This document shows, piece by piece, positions 35,316 through 43,724 of a stretch of 64,000 bases of DNA. This stretch comes from Komagataeibacter diospyri (GTDB lineage Bacteria > Pseudomonadota > Alphaproteobacteria > Acetobacterales > Acetobacteraceae), in NCBI RefSeq assembly GCF_006538165.1, contig NZ_BDLU01000063.1, positions 205,048-269,047 of the forward strand. The letters run 5' to 3'. The position numbers were made by a program, and so were the translations under genes. Below the pieces are notes generated by a model. That model ran no database searches and had not been told where the DNA came from. It saw only the letters and a program-made list of their open reading frames with translations. Every line of letters starts with the position of its first letter. Position 1 is the stretch's first letter.

Positions 35316-36137
35316 TCAGCGGCTGAAGGGATTTTCCTCGTAGCCTACGCCGGTCAGGCACAGGCCTTCCGGTGGGGCGGTCGGGCCGCCCGCACGGCGG
35401 TCACGGGCTGCAAGGGCCTGTTCGACCCGTTCCGGTGCCCAGCGGCCTTCTCCCACCAGTTTCAGGGTCCCCGCCATGTTGCGCACCTGATGGTGCAGGA
35501 AGGAACGGGCTTCGGCTTCAATCACGACATGGTCGCCCTCGCGCCGTACATCCAGTCGGTCGATCGAACGCACCGGACTGCGTGCCTGACAGGCCGAGGC
35601 ACGGAAAGACGTGAAATCATGCCGTCCTACCAGCAACTGGGCAGCAGTGTGCATCACATCGGCATCCAGCGCTGCACGGACATGCCAGACGTGCCCTTCC
35701 TCCAGCGCCGGGCGGGCGGCACGGTTGAGGATACGGTAGCGATAGGCGCGTGAGCACGCTGAAAAACGCGCATTCCAGTGGGGCAGCACCGGGCGCGCCA
35801 TAAGTACCACGACCGGATGCGGCTTCATGTAGAAATTCAGTCCGTCCCGCACCGTGGCGCTGGACAGCGTGACATCGGCTGGGAAATCCAGATGCGCGAC
35901 CTGCCCGCTGGCATGTACGCCGGCATCAGTGCGACCGGCGGTGATGCTGCGGACATCGCGTCCGGCTGTCAGGTTTTTCGCGGCATTCTCCAGAATACCC
36001 TGTATCGAGGTCAGGTGTTCCGCCTGCTGGCGCTGCCAGCCAACAAAACCGCGCCCGTCATATTCGATCAGAACTGCCCACCGGCAGACCGATGGCGGGG
36101 CGGCGTCACCGGGACGCGCGGGCGGGGTTTCAGGCAT
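35316..36137 (-). CDS. truA: tRNA pseudouridine(38-40) synthase
   Basis: TruA modifies uridines 38-40 in the tRNA anticodon arm. The 273-residue product has LIEYDGRGFVGWQRQ at the N-terminus and the catalytic aspartate D71 in GRTDAGVHASGQVAH, with the C-terminal FLHHQVRNMAGTL block. The ATG at 36137 overlaps the fmt stop by eight bases; upstream in-frame codons lie inside fmt and are not TruA-like. It is the last gene of a def-fmt-truA unit. Confidence 0.94.
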   Translation of the reverse strand: MPETPPARPGDAAPPSVCRWAVLIEYDGRGFVGWQRQQAEHLTSIQGILENAAKNLTAGRDVRSITAGRTDAGVHASGQVAHLDFPADVTLSSATVRDGLNFYMKPHPVVVLMARPVLPHWNARFSACSRAYRYRILNRAARPALEEGHVWHVRAALDADVMHTAAQLLVGRHDFTSFRASACQARSPVRSIDRLDVRREGDHVVIEAEARSFLHHQVRNMAGTLKLVGEGRWAPERVEQALAARDRRAGGPTAPPEGLCLTGVGYEENPFSR

Positions 36138-37131
36138 CGGGCATCTCCAGCCCGAAACGTGTGCCGGGGGCGACGGCCTGCCCGCGCAGGAAATCGGCAG
36201 CATCCATCATGCCACGTCCGGGGCGTTGCAGGCGGGTGATGCGCAATAGCGAGTCTTTGCCACAGGTAACGCAAAGCCGGTCATCCACTACCATGCCAGG
36301 GACGAGCGGCATGTTGTAGGCCCGGGCATGGTCCACCGCTCTGATCACCATCTTCTTCGTGTCGGAAGAATTAAAACTTAAACTGTATTCAAGGCTTACC
36401 GCCCCGATCTTGATGACCTGACCATCAAGCGTGGTGAAGGTTCCCGGCCACGGGGTCAGGGCCCGCACCTGCCGGTCAATCTCGGCAGCGGGGCGGGCCC
36501 AGTCGATGCGCCCGTCCTCGCGGCTCAGGCGCTGGACATAGGTGACACCGGTGTCAGGCTGCGGCGTGCCGGGAAATGGTGGACGGCTCAGGACATCAAC
36601 AATCAGCCGCCCGCCCATGGCCGCAAGGTCGTCATGCAGTGTGGTGGCGGTGGTATGGTCGGTCAGCGTCACATGGTCACGCAGCAGCATGGCCCCGGTA
36701 TCCAGTCCTGCATCCATCTGCATGATGGTAACGCCACTTTCCCTGTCACCGGCCAGAATGGCGGCCTGTATCGGGGCGGCGCCGCGCCAGCGTGGCAGCA
36801 GGCTGGCATGGATGTTCAGGCAGCCACGCGCGGGGGCGTCGAGCATCTCCACCGGCAGGATCAGCCCATAGGCCGCCACCACGGCGGCATCCAGCTTCAG
36901 GTTACGGAAATAGGCGTGTTCTTCCGTATTGCGCCGCAGGGACTGCGGCGTGCGGACGGGAATGCCCAGTTCCTCCGCCGCGACCTGCACGGGAGAAGGG
37001 CGCAGCTTCTTCCCCCGTCCGGCGGGGCGGGGGGGCTGGCTGTAGACGGTTACGATGTCATGCCCGGCCTGATGCAGGGCGCGCAGGGCGGGCACCGCGA
37101 AGTCAGGTGTACCCATGAAGGCCAGTCGCAT
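36130..37131 (-). CDS. fmt: Methionyl-tRNA formyltransferase
   Basis: Fmt formylates initiator Met-tRNA. The 333-residue product starts MRLAFMGTPDFAVPAL and has the active-site block LNIHASLLPRWRGAAPIQ with the SLLP formyl-folate motif, followed by GVTIMQMDAGLDTGAML. The C-terminal tRNA-binding domain begins near residue 205. It lies downstream of def, which removes the formyl group later, and overlaps truA. Confidence 0.95.
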   Translation of the reverse strand: MRLAFMGTPDFAVPALRALHQAGHDIVTVYSQPPRPAGRGKKLRPSPVQVAAEELGIPVRTPQSLRRNTEEHAYFRNLKLDAAVVAAYGLILPVEMLDAPARGCLNIHASLLPRWRGAAPIQAAILAGDRESGVTIMQMDAGLDTGAMLLRDHVTLTDHTTATTLHDDLAAMGGRLIVDVLSRPPFPGTPQPDTGVTYVQRLSREDGRIDWARPAAEIDRQVRALTPWPGTFTTLDGQVIKIGAVSLEYSLSFNSSDTKKMVIRAVDHARAYNMPLVPGMVVDDRLCVTCGKDSLLRITRLQRPGRGMMDAADFLRGQAVAPGTRFGLEMPDA

Positions 37132-37206
37132 GTCGTTGGGGTCCGTTCAGGCTGGGCAGGACCCGTCTGGCGCATTCAGGGTCCGGCGGGGGATCGCGGC
37201 GGGCGA

Positions 37207-37749
37207 TCAGTGTTTCTGGCGCTGTTCCTTGGCCAGGCGACGCATGATCATGTTGCGCTTCAGCGCCGACAGATGATCAACAAACAGGATGCCTTCCAGA
37301 TGGTCGATCTCGTGCTGCAGGCAGGTGGCCAGCAGGTCATCGGCTTCCAGTTCCTGCACCTTGCCGTCCATGTCCTGATACCGCACGCGCACGGCTTCGG
37401 GACGGATGACCTCGGCATACTGGTTGGGCAGCGACAGGCAGCCTTCCTCACGCACGGCCATGCCGTCCGTCTCGGCGATCACTTCGGGGTTGATCAGCAC
37501 CAGCGGATTGCGCGCCTCGTCCCTGTCGGCCACGTCCACGATGGCGAAGCGCATGCCAAGGCCCACCTGCGGGGCCGCAAGGCCGATGCCGGGCGCCTGG
37601 TACATGGCCGCGAACATACGCGGGATGATGGTGCGCAGCTCGTTCATGTCCTCGGGGCGGACAAGGCGGGTTTTCTGGCGCAGGACCGCCTGGGGTGCGA
37701 CCAGGATCGGCATGGGGGTCGCCTGAGCGATGACATCATGATCAATCAT
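37207..37749 (-). CDS. def: Peptide deformylase
   Basis: Def removes the N-formyl group from nascent proteins. The 180-residue product (start at ATG 37749) has the three deformylase motifs: GIGLAAPQVG (54-63), EEGCLSLP with metal-ligand C104, and QHEIDH with H146, E147 and H150. Metal use (Fe, Zn or Ni) is not readable. The start is uncertain; ATG 37713 gives 168 residues, nearer the family core, and the frame is open to 37809. It heads the def-fmt-truA unit. Confidence 0.93.
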   Translation of the reverse strand: MIDHDVIAQATPMPILVAPQAVLRQKTRLVRPEDMNELRTIIPRMFAAMYQAPGIGLAAPQVGLGMRFAIVDVADRDEARNPLVLINPEVIAETDGMAVREEGCLSLPNQYAEVIRPEAVRVRYQDMDGKVQELEADDLLATCLQHEIDHLEGILFVDHLSALKRNMIMRRLAKEQRQKH

Positions 37750-37830
37750 AGACTGCCATTTAGCGTGTCCCCACATGGGATACCAGAGGGGAGGCGGCCA
37801 AAATGCCATGGTGCGCGCATGGTGTCTTCC

Positions 37831-37859
37831 CCTTGCGCATGGCTATTATTCTCCCATAT
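37831..37859 (+). promoter_or_regulatory. Heat-shock (RpoH-type) promoter of hsp20
   Basis: CCTTGCGC (37831-37838), a 14-base spacer, then CCCATAT (37853-37859) matches the known sigma-32 pattern CTTGAA-N12-15-CCCATNT well, about 78 bases before the hsp20 start. Confidence 0.55.
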
Positions 37860-37907
37860 CGTGAAGGGACGGGATGCGGGTGCTGTTTCGGGTCCGTTTT
37901 TCGTTTC

Positions 37908-37936
37908 TTGTCTCGCTCGCAGCAGAGGAGGCCGAT
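37908..37936 (+). promoter_or_regulatory. Putative RNA-thermometer hairpin over the hsp20 ribosome site
   Basis: In the hsp20 leader CTCGCT pairs with AGC-A-GAG across a three-base loop. With one bulged A this covers part of the GAGGAGG ribosome site, an arrangement like ROSE elements of alphaproteobacterial small heat shock genes. The stem is short and rich in weak pairs. Confidence 0.35.
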
Positions 37937-38440
37937 TTGTCGGGTAGAGTTTTCGGGTCACCCATGTTCCTCGGGTTTGACCATCTGGAGCAGATGCTTG
38001 AACGCGCGTCGAAAAACGCGTCGGACGGATATCCGCCCTATAATATAGAACAGGTCAGTCCCACGACCCTGCGCATCACGCTGGCAGTGGCGGGGTTCGT
38101 GATGGAAGACCTGCACATCACACAGGAAGACAACCAGCTTGTCATTCGCGGTCGGCAGAGTGACGACGGGCAGGGGCGGATTTTCCTGCACCGTGGCATT
38201 GCCGCCCGCCAGTTCCAGAAGGCGTTCGTACTGGCCGAGGGAATCGAGGTCGGCGGGGCATGGATGGATAACGGCCTGCTTCATATCGAACTCGCCCGCC
38301 CGCAGCCGGAAGTCCGTGTGCGCAAGATCGAGATCGGTCATGGGCCCACGGCCTCTTCGTCGCGCGATCGTGTGGCGCCGGTGGTGGACGTACCGGCCGG
38401 GCGCAAGCAACGTGTCGTGAGGGTTATTGACGAGGAATAA
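37937..38440 (+). CDS. Hsp20/IbpA-family small heat shock protein
   Basis: Small heat shock proteins bind unfolding proteins in large oligomers. The 167-residue product has a short N-terminal arm with the IbpA-like GSPMFLGFDHLEQML, an alpha-crystallin domain over about residues 33-130 (YNIEQVSPTTLRITLAVAGF to GLLHIELARP), and a polar tail. The start is a TTG preceded by AGAGGAGG at ideal spacing. An in-frame ATG at 37874 lies in the predicted leader just after the heat-shock promoter and has a poor fit to the family. DUF1150 follows, a usual alphaproteobacterial pairing. Confidence 0.9.
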   Translation: MSGRVFGSPMFLGFDHLEQMLERASKNASDGYPPYNIEQVSPTTLRITLAVAGFVMEDLHITQEDNQLVIRGRQSDDGQGRIFLHRGIAARQFQKAFVLAEGIEVGGAWMDNGLLHIELARPQPEVRVRKIEIGHGPTASSSRDRVAPVVDVPAGRKQRVVRVIDEE

Positions 38441-38523
38441 CAGCGTACGCCGTAATGTAACGGCCCATATTGCGATGCAGATGGGAAGGGACGACCGTCC
38501 CTTCATGATGCGGAGATAACGCG

Positions 38524-38778
38524 ATGAGAGTTACAACACAGAATGGTCGGGTGCTGCTGCAGAATGATGTGGTGAATGCCGCACCGGTCATCAGCACGTC
38601 GGAACTGCGCGGTCTGGGCATGGAATCGGTGGCCTACATCCGCGCGGTGGAAGTAGAGGGCGAAGACGCGTTTGCCATCCATGCCGCCGATGGTACGCCC
38701 ATGGCGGTGACCGAAGACTGGGAAACCGCCATAAACGCCATTCTCCAGCATGAAATGATGCCAGTGCCGCTGCACTAG
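38524..38778 (+). CDS. DUF1150-family protein
   Basis: The 84-residue product matches the DUF1150 pattern I know from alphaproteobacteria: LRGLGMESVAYIRAV, an acidic centre with DAFAIHAADG, and a C-terminal AINAILQHEM. No biochemical role is known to me. It sits 83 bases downstream of hsp20, and this pairing suggests a stress-linked function, by association only. GGAGA lies upstream of the ATG, and a strong terminator follows. Confidence 0.85.
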   Translation: MRVTTQNGRVLLQNDVVNAAPVISTSELRGLGMESVAYIRAVEVEGEDAFAIHAADGTPMAVTEDWETAINAILQHEMMPVPLH

Positions 38779-38802
38779 GCATTTCATCACACCAGATAAG
38801 GC

Positions 38803-38837
38803 AATGGCCCTGTCCCGGTTTTCGGGGCAGGGCCATT
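38803..38837. terminator. Strong terminator between DUF1150 gene and hpf
   Basis: A 14-base stem (38803-38816 with 38824-38837, one G-U wobble) encloses a seven-base GGTTTTC loop. It separates convergent genes and should stop transcription from both sides, although only short T runs flank it. Confidence 0.8.
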
Positions 38838-38889
38838 TGCATTTGTGGTGCTGCCAGTCCGCGCGGGTCAGGCGGACTGGCCTGTCGTG

Positions 38890-39516
38890 TCAGCTGGCCT
38901 GACGCAGGGACGGGTCAAGCCAGCCGATATTGCCGTCCGGCCTGCGGTACAGCACGTTGATGGTATCGGTCTTGGTGTTGCGGAAAAGCTGGATCTGGCT
39001 GTCCGCCAGGTCAAGGCGCATCACTGCCTCGCTCACGCTCAGGGCCGGGATTTCGGTCGGGTGTTCGGCAATGATGGTGGCGTAGGGGCCCGCGGGCGGC
39101 AGCGCCGCGTCCTCATCCTCGGCCACGCTGTCTTCCTCGGCGGCGGCAAGCGGTTCAGTCATGCCGGGACGCAGCACATAGCCACGACCGATTTCGGGTA
39201 CCTGCTGACGGACCTTGAGGTGACCGTGATTCGTAGCCTTGCGGTGATAGCGGCGCAGGCGCCGGGCAATATGTTCGGCCGCATCGTCAAAGGCGGAATG
39301 GGCATCCGCCGCCTCGCCCTCACCACGCAGGGTCAGACCCCGCGTGGCGTGCAGGTTGATGTCACAGGTAAAAAACGAACGCGCGCGACTGAAGGTGACC
39401 CGGGCCTCCATGGCCTGCCCGAAATACTTTTCCGAAATGCGGTCCAGATGGGCGCTTACCCGGTGTTTCAGGGCATCGGACAGGTCGATCTGCTTTCCGG
39501 CAACACTGATGTGCAT
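38890..39516 (-). CDS. hpf: Ribosome hibernation promoting factor, long form
   Basis: Long HPF dimerises 70S ribosomes into inactive 100S particles. The 208-residue product has the N-terminal S30AE domain (MHISVAGKQIDLSDALKHRV to about residue 110), an acidic linker at 125-140, and the C-terminal dimerisation domain PALSVSEAVMRLDLADSQ to NIGWLDP. AAGGAG lies nine bases before the ATG. It follows lptB, where alphaproteobacteria usually have rpoN in between. Confidence 0.94.
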   Translation of the reverse strand: MHISVAGKQIDLSDALKHRVSAHLDRISEKYFGQAMEARVTFSRARSFFTCDINLHATRGLTLRGEGEAADAHSAFDDAAEHIARRLRRYHRKATNHGHLKVRQQVPEIGRGYVLRPGMTEPLAAAEEDSVAEDEDAALPPAGPYATIIAEHPTEIPALSVSEAVMRLDLADSQIQLFRNTKTDTINVLYRRPDGNIGWLDPSLRQAS

Positions 39517-39798
39517 AAGGGGTAACTCCTTACATGATCACAACGCAGTCGCATGCGGGAGACGGAATACGGTCGTTTCAGTCAATGGTCATGAATTAAG
39601 GGGACGATCCTGCTCCCATGCGGGCTGCGTGCTGGTGGCGGTTGCGTTGTGCCTGTCGGGCACATGGTCCCGAACGGGTACATTTGGGCATGGTTGCACC
39701 GTGGCTGTCCATGCCTTCCTTGCATAAAAGACCACAGATTTCTCTATGGCTGCTCCCTTGTGCACGCCCCCTGTCACACAGGGAGGGCACGAACGGGC
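39517..39798. other. 282-bp spacer between lptB and hpf
   Basis: No gene is supported in this spacer. It holds the hpf leader and promoter region (a minus-strand TTGACT near 39580 lacks a good -10) and a small CCCTGT/ACAGGG hairpin at 39769-39783 that may end the lptB transcript. No trace of rpoN coding sequence was recognised. Confidence 0.5.
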
Positions 39799-40581
39799 CT
39801 ATAGCGTGAATTTTTCACCCAGATAGACGCGGCGCACATCCTCGTTCGCCACGATTTCCTCGGGCCTGCCTTCGGTCAGCACCTGTCCGCTGTGCATGAT
39901 GTAGGCCCGGTCGATCACTTCCAGCGTCTCGCGCACGTTGTGGTCGGTAATCAGCACCCCGATGCCGCGATCCTTCAGGTGCGCGACAAGATCACGGATT
40001 TCACCGACCGCGATGGGATCAATACCGGCCAGCGGTTCGTCCAGCAGGATGTAATGCGGCTGGCTGGCCAGCGCACGGGCGATTTCCAGCCGCCGCCGTT
40101 CACCACCCGACAGGGCGAGGGAGGAGGAATGCCGCAGCCGGGTAATGCCGAATTCTCCCAGCAGGCCATCAAGCATCGTCTGCCGCCGGTCACGGTCGGG
40201 TTCGACAATCTCCAGGGCGGCCATGATGTTCTGTTCAACATTCAGGCCACGGAAAATGCTTGATTCCTGCGGCAGATAGCCAATACCCATGCGGGCGCGG
40301 CGGTACATGGGCAACTGGGTGATATCCGCGCCATCCAGCGTGATTGTGCCCATGTCGGGCCGCACCAGTCCCACGATCATGTAGAAGCTGGTGGTCTTGC
40401 CCGCGCCGTTCGGCCCCAGCAGGGCCACGGCTTCACCACGCTGGACCTGTAGCGAGACATCGCGCACGACCTGCCGCTTCTTGTAGCTTTTGCCGATGCC
40501 ACTGGCGATCAGTCCCGTTTCGGCGGCAGGGACCGGCTGTCCGGTGGCGTCGGGCTGGTCCGCCGGGGATGTCTGGTTCAT
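39799..40581 (-). CDS. lptB: LPS export ABC transporter ATP-binding protein
   Basis: LptB is the ATPase that powers LPS extraction by LptFG. The 260-residue product has Walker A GPNGAGKTT (56-64), the LptB-type Q-loop region GYLPQESSIFRGLNVEQN, the signature LSGGERRRLE, Walker B YILLDEPLAGIDP and the H-loop ITDHN. An extra N-terminal segment of about 22 residues is rich in P, A and Q. It overlaps lptA by four bases (ATGA). Confidence 0.96.
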   Translation of the reverse strand: MNQTSPADQPDATGQPVPAAETGLIASGIGKSYKKRQVVRDVSLQVQRGEAVALLGPNGAGKTTSFYMIVGLVRPDMGTITLDGADITQLPMYRRARMGIGYLPQESSIFRGLNVEQNIMAALEIVEPDRDRRQTMLDGLLGEFGITRLRHSSSLALSGGERRRLEIARALASQPHYILLDEPLAGIDPIAVGEIRDLVAHLKDRGIGVLITDHNVRETLEVIDRAYIMHSGQVLTEGRPEEIVANEDVRRVYLGEKFTL

Positions 40582-41885
40582 CTTGCTGATCCCTTGTCAC
40601 CTTTGCCGGCCTGATTCGGAATGACCAGGCCACTGACCCGTGAGCCGGGGTTGTCGGTCAGCGTCGCGATATCGGTGTGCATGTTCACGATGGCCGAGGT
40701 GCCGCTGACCTGATTTTCCCCACGGGTGATATGCACGTTGCCAACCAGACGGGCAATGCCCGTATCAGGCACGTACACGCCCCGGTCGCCGGTTATGGTC
40801 TCGGTGCGGGTGCGGATCACGATATGGCCGAAGGCATCGACATGGTCGATCGTCCCGGCTCCGGGTGACGGGCGGTCGTCAACACTGGTTGCTGCGGGCC
40901 GGGATTTGTCATTGGGGTGGGTGGCATCCCAGTCGCGGCGTGCGTTGCTGCGCTGCGCCTTTGGCCTGTCATACCCGACCAGCACGTCCGCGCGCAGCTG
41001 CCGCCCGTCATTGGTGGTCATGGTGGCGTTGCCACGGGCGACCGACATGTGTTCGTGCGAATGGTATTCCAGCACGTCGCGCGCGGTCAGGATGTCCTGT
41101 GGCGTGGTCATTTTCAGGTGCTGGCCGGTCATGACCAGGATCGCCTGATCCACGTCGTATACGGCATGATCGCCCCATGCCTGGTCATTCGTGTTGAAGG
41201 AATGGACGTGCCCGATCGCTTCCAGCCGGTAGACCTCGCTGGCTCCGCCCGAACCGTTACCACCTGCATCGCCCGCGCCGTTGCCCGTTGCGGCGCCGGG
41301 CTGGCCGCCAGGCATGCCTGCGGGCGCCGGGGCGTCGGGCGTGGGCATGTCCTGCGGCAGGGTATCGGATGTCGTGGTCAGGCTGGTGTCCACATCGGAA
41401 TCGGTGCCGACGGGGGCGGTTGGTGCTGCTGGTGCTGCCGACGTGGCCTGTGGTGTCGTGGCGGGCGGGGTGTCGCCTGCCGCCTGTGGCGCGTTATCGG
41501 TTATGTGGGGGCGGCGGGTTTCCAGCGGAGGAGCAACGCCCAGATGGGCCGCCAGTGGCGCATCGGCCGCGGGCGGCCCGGATGCGGCGGCCCGTGGCCC
41601 GGTGGCAGGCGGCGTGGCCTGCCCGGCAGCGGGCGTGGCCGCGGCCTTCTTGCGGTAGAAGGCGACCAGCCTGTCCGCCCGCACGGTCATGTCGCCACGG
41701 ATGGCCTGTGCGCGGTCATAGGCAGTGACGGTCTGCGCGTTCTGGTCCCAGTCGAAGCCACCGGCAGCGGTGACGTTGATCTGCTGGCCGTGGGACATGT
41801 CCAGTCCCTGCGCCATGACGGGATGTGCCGCCACCAGTCCCACAAGGATGCCGCCAAGCGGCAGGCGGAATGTTGCGCGCGCCAT
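40578..41885 (-). CDS. lptA: LptA-like periplasmic LPS transport protein with a large insertion
   Basis: LptA forms the beta-jellyroll bridge carrying LPS across the periplasm. The 435-residue product has a signal peptide ending near PVMAQ (residue 26). The OstA-type repeats are VTAYDRAQAIRGDMTVRADR (53-72), the segment 218-305 with ADVLVGYD, and 348-420 with GDRGVYVPDTGIARLVGNV. An Ala/Pro/Gly-rich stretch of about 137 residues (81-217) and a second polar one (306-343) interrupt the fold. LptA is normally about 170-200 residues. Position between lptC and lptB, with one- and four-base overlaps, fixes the identity. Confidence 0.88.
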   Translation of the reverse strand: MARATFRLPLGGILVGLVAAHPVMAQGLDMSHGQQINVTAAGGFDWDQNAQTVTAYDRAQAIRGDMTVRADRLVAFYRKKAAATPAAGQATPPATGPRAAASGPPAADAPLAAHLGVAPPLETRRPHITDNAPQAAGDTPPATTPQATSAAPAAPTAPVGTDSDVDTSLTTTSDTLPQDMPTPDAPAPAGMPGGQPGAATGNGAGDAGGNGSGGASEVYRLEAIGHVHSFNTNDQAWGDHAVYDVDQAILVMTGQHLKMTTPQDILTARDVLEYHSHEHMSVARGNATMTTNDGRQLRADVLVGYDRPKAQRSNARRDWDATHPNDKSRPAATSVDDRPSPGAGTIDHVDAFGHIVIRTRTETITGDRGVYVPDTGIARLVGNVHITRGENQVSGTSAIVNMHTDIATLTDNPGSRVSGLVIPNQAGKGDKGSAR

Positions 41886-42622
41886 CAGTTCGATCTTTCC
41901 GCTGCGTTGAGGATCATGCGGCCCGGCCCTCGAAACAGCATGACGCCGCCGCGTGTGTCCAGCATGCCGCCCTGTACGTCAATCTGCCCGATGGGCCCTT
42001 CGGCATGGATCCAGTCATCGGATACGACGATGTTGTGGCGCATGTCCATATTGGCCGAGGGGCTGAGCATGAGGGTCCCGTCATTGCGGTACAGCGTGAC
42101 ATCATGCGCCAGGTCCAGGATCTGCGCATGCTGGATATAAACGCCGTCGCGCGCGGTGACATACATCCAGTTTCCGTTATCCATCAATGTGTCGGCGGCC
42201 GGGTTGCTCAGGTCAATCCGTTCGGAGGAGACCTGGCGAGCCTCATCCGCGGTAATCATGTAAGGGCGGTTATGGTCATCCAGCCCGCGATAGGTGGGGT
42301 TGAGCATGCTGCCGCTTTTCACGCGCACATGGCTCATCTGCGCCATGGTGCCGGTATGCATGATGACCGCGCGCTGCACTGCGGGCCATGCGGCGATGGA
42401 CCCCAGCAGGATCAGTGCCAGTAGCGGCAGCATCCACTTGGCCGAGCGCATGATGGCCTGCCGCCGGGCCAGGTCGGCGGCGTTGGGCAGCAGGCGCGCC
42501 CGTGCAGACTGGTCGAATATGCTGCGCTGGCGTTCGATATCGGCCGCGCTGCGGGCATAGTCCTCACGCTGGATGTGGTTGGGATCGGTCCCGTCGTCCC
42601 TGTCGTCCGGCTGTTCGGTCAT
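41885..42622 (-). CDS. lptC: LPS export protein LptC
   Basis: LptC is the inner-membrane-anchored jellyroll protein that hands LPS to LptA. The 245-residue product has a cytoplasmic N-terminal arm of about 60 residues, a single membrane helix at about 62-83, and a periplasmic beta domain with GSMLNPTYRGLDDHNRPYMI and MRHNIVVSDDWIHAEGPIG. The arm is longer than in E. coli, as often in alphaproteobacteria. It overlaps kdsD by four bases and lptA by one, so kdsD-lptC-lptA-lptB is a coupled unit. Confidence 0.92.
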   Translation of the reverse strand: MTEQPDDRDDGTDPNHIQREDYARSAADIERQRSIFDQSARARLLPNAADLARRQAIMRSAKWMLPLLALILLGSIAAWPAVQRAVIMHTGTMAQMSHVRVKSGSMLNPTYRGLDDHNRPYMITADEARQVSSERIDLSNPAADTLMDNGNWMYVTARDGVYIQHAQILDLAHDVTLYRNDGTLMLSPSANMDMRHNIVVSDDWIHAEGPIGQIDVQGGMLDTRGGVMLFRGPGRMILNAAERSN

Positions 42623-43671
42623 GCAACGCCAGCACGCAGCAGGTCATGGAGGTGCAGGATACCGACAGGATGATTTTCATTATCCAGCACGAAGATGCTG
42701 GAAATGGGCCGGGGCCGGTCATTCATGATGCGCAGTGCCTCTGCCGCCAGCATGTCGGGGCCAATGATCTGGGGTTCGGCATTCATGATATCGGCGGCAC
42801 AGGTGTGGTCCAGGTCCTGTTCCAGCGCAAGACGCAGGTCGCGGTCGGTAATCAGCCCGGTCAGCCGGTTTTTCATGTCCACCACGCCCATGCAGCCAAA
42901 GGCCTTGCGGGTCATTTCCATGATGACCTGCCGCACCGGCATGGTGGGAAGGCCCAGCGGCATGCTGTCGCCCGTATGCATAAGCTCACGCACCCGGCGC
43001 AGCTGTGTGCCCAGGCGGCCGCCGGGATGGAAAATGCCGAAATCACTGGCGCTGAACCGGCGGCGCTGCAGCAGCACGACGGCCAGTGCATCCCCCAGCG
43101 CAAGCTGCATGGTGGAACTGGTGGTGGGCGCCAGCCCGTTGGGGCAGGCTTCGGGCGCATGGGGTAGCGGCAGTACGATATCGGCCGTGCGGGCCAGTGT
43201 GGAGTCCGGGCGCGATGTCATGGCGATCAGCAGCATGCCAAACCGGCGTGTGTGGGAAACCAGGTCGGCCATTTCCGCCGTTTCGCCGGAATTGGAAATG
43301 GCGAGTACCGCATCCCCGCGCTGAAGCATGCCCAGATCCCCGTGCGAGGCTTCGGCCGGATGTACGAAAATGGCGGGCGTGCCGGTGGAGGCAAGGGTCG
43401 CCTGGATCTTGCGCCCGATATGCCCCGACTTGCCAATCCCCGTCACGACCACGCGCATGTTGTCCGTCAGGATGCGTTCGACCGTTTCGACAAAGGCCGT
43501 GCCAAGTGCCCCCTGCCCATCGGGGCCGGAGGCTTCCATGGCGGCAATCATCGCCTGCAGGCCGGCGGATTCGGTGCGCAGCACGCTGCATGCTTCGTTG
43601 AGCATGCGGGCCTGTGCCTGCTGCACGCTTTCTTCAACGGCGGGGAGGGAAGGGGAAAGGCTGCTGTTCAT
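42619..43671 (-). CDS. kdsD: Arabinose-5-phosphate isomerase
   Basis: KdsD converts ribulose-5-phosphate to arabinose-5-phosphate, the first step to Kdo in LPS. The 350-residue product has an N-terminal SIS domain (GIGKSGHIGRKIQATLASTG, then FVHPAEASHGDLGM and AISNSGETAEM) and two CBS domains at about 215-350, with GLITDRDLR. It heads the LPS export unit and is 53 bases downstream of rnd. Confidence 0.94.
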   Translation of the reverse strand: MNSSLSPSLPAVEESVQQAQARMLNEACSVLRTESAGLQAMIAAMEASGPDGQGALGTAFVETVERILTDNMRVVVTGIGKSGHIGRKIQATLASTGTPAIFVHPAEASHGDLGMLQRGDAVLAISNSGETAEMADLVSHTRRFGMLLIAMTSRPDSTLARTADIVLPLPHAPEACPNGLAPTTSSTMQLALGDALAVVLLQRRRFSASDFGIFHPGGRLGTQLRRVRELMHTGDSMPLGLPTMPVRQVIMEMTRKAFGCMGVVDMKNRLTGLITDRDLRLALEQDLDHTCAADIMNAEPQIIGPDMLAAEALRIMNDRPRPISSIFVLDNENHPVGILHLHDLLRAGVA

Positions 43672-43724
43672 GCCGGGTCTGTATTGTCATGAAATGGTTT
43701 CCGGTCAAACGCCGGAACCATTAT

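Noticed and set aside
39660..39700. Sigma-54 type promoter (TGGGCATGGTTGCA) near hpf
   Set aside because: The GG and GC elements are two bases too close and on the wrong strand for hpf.
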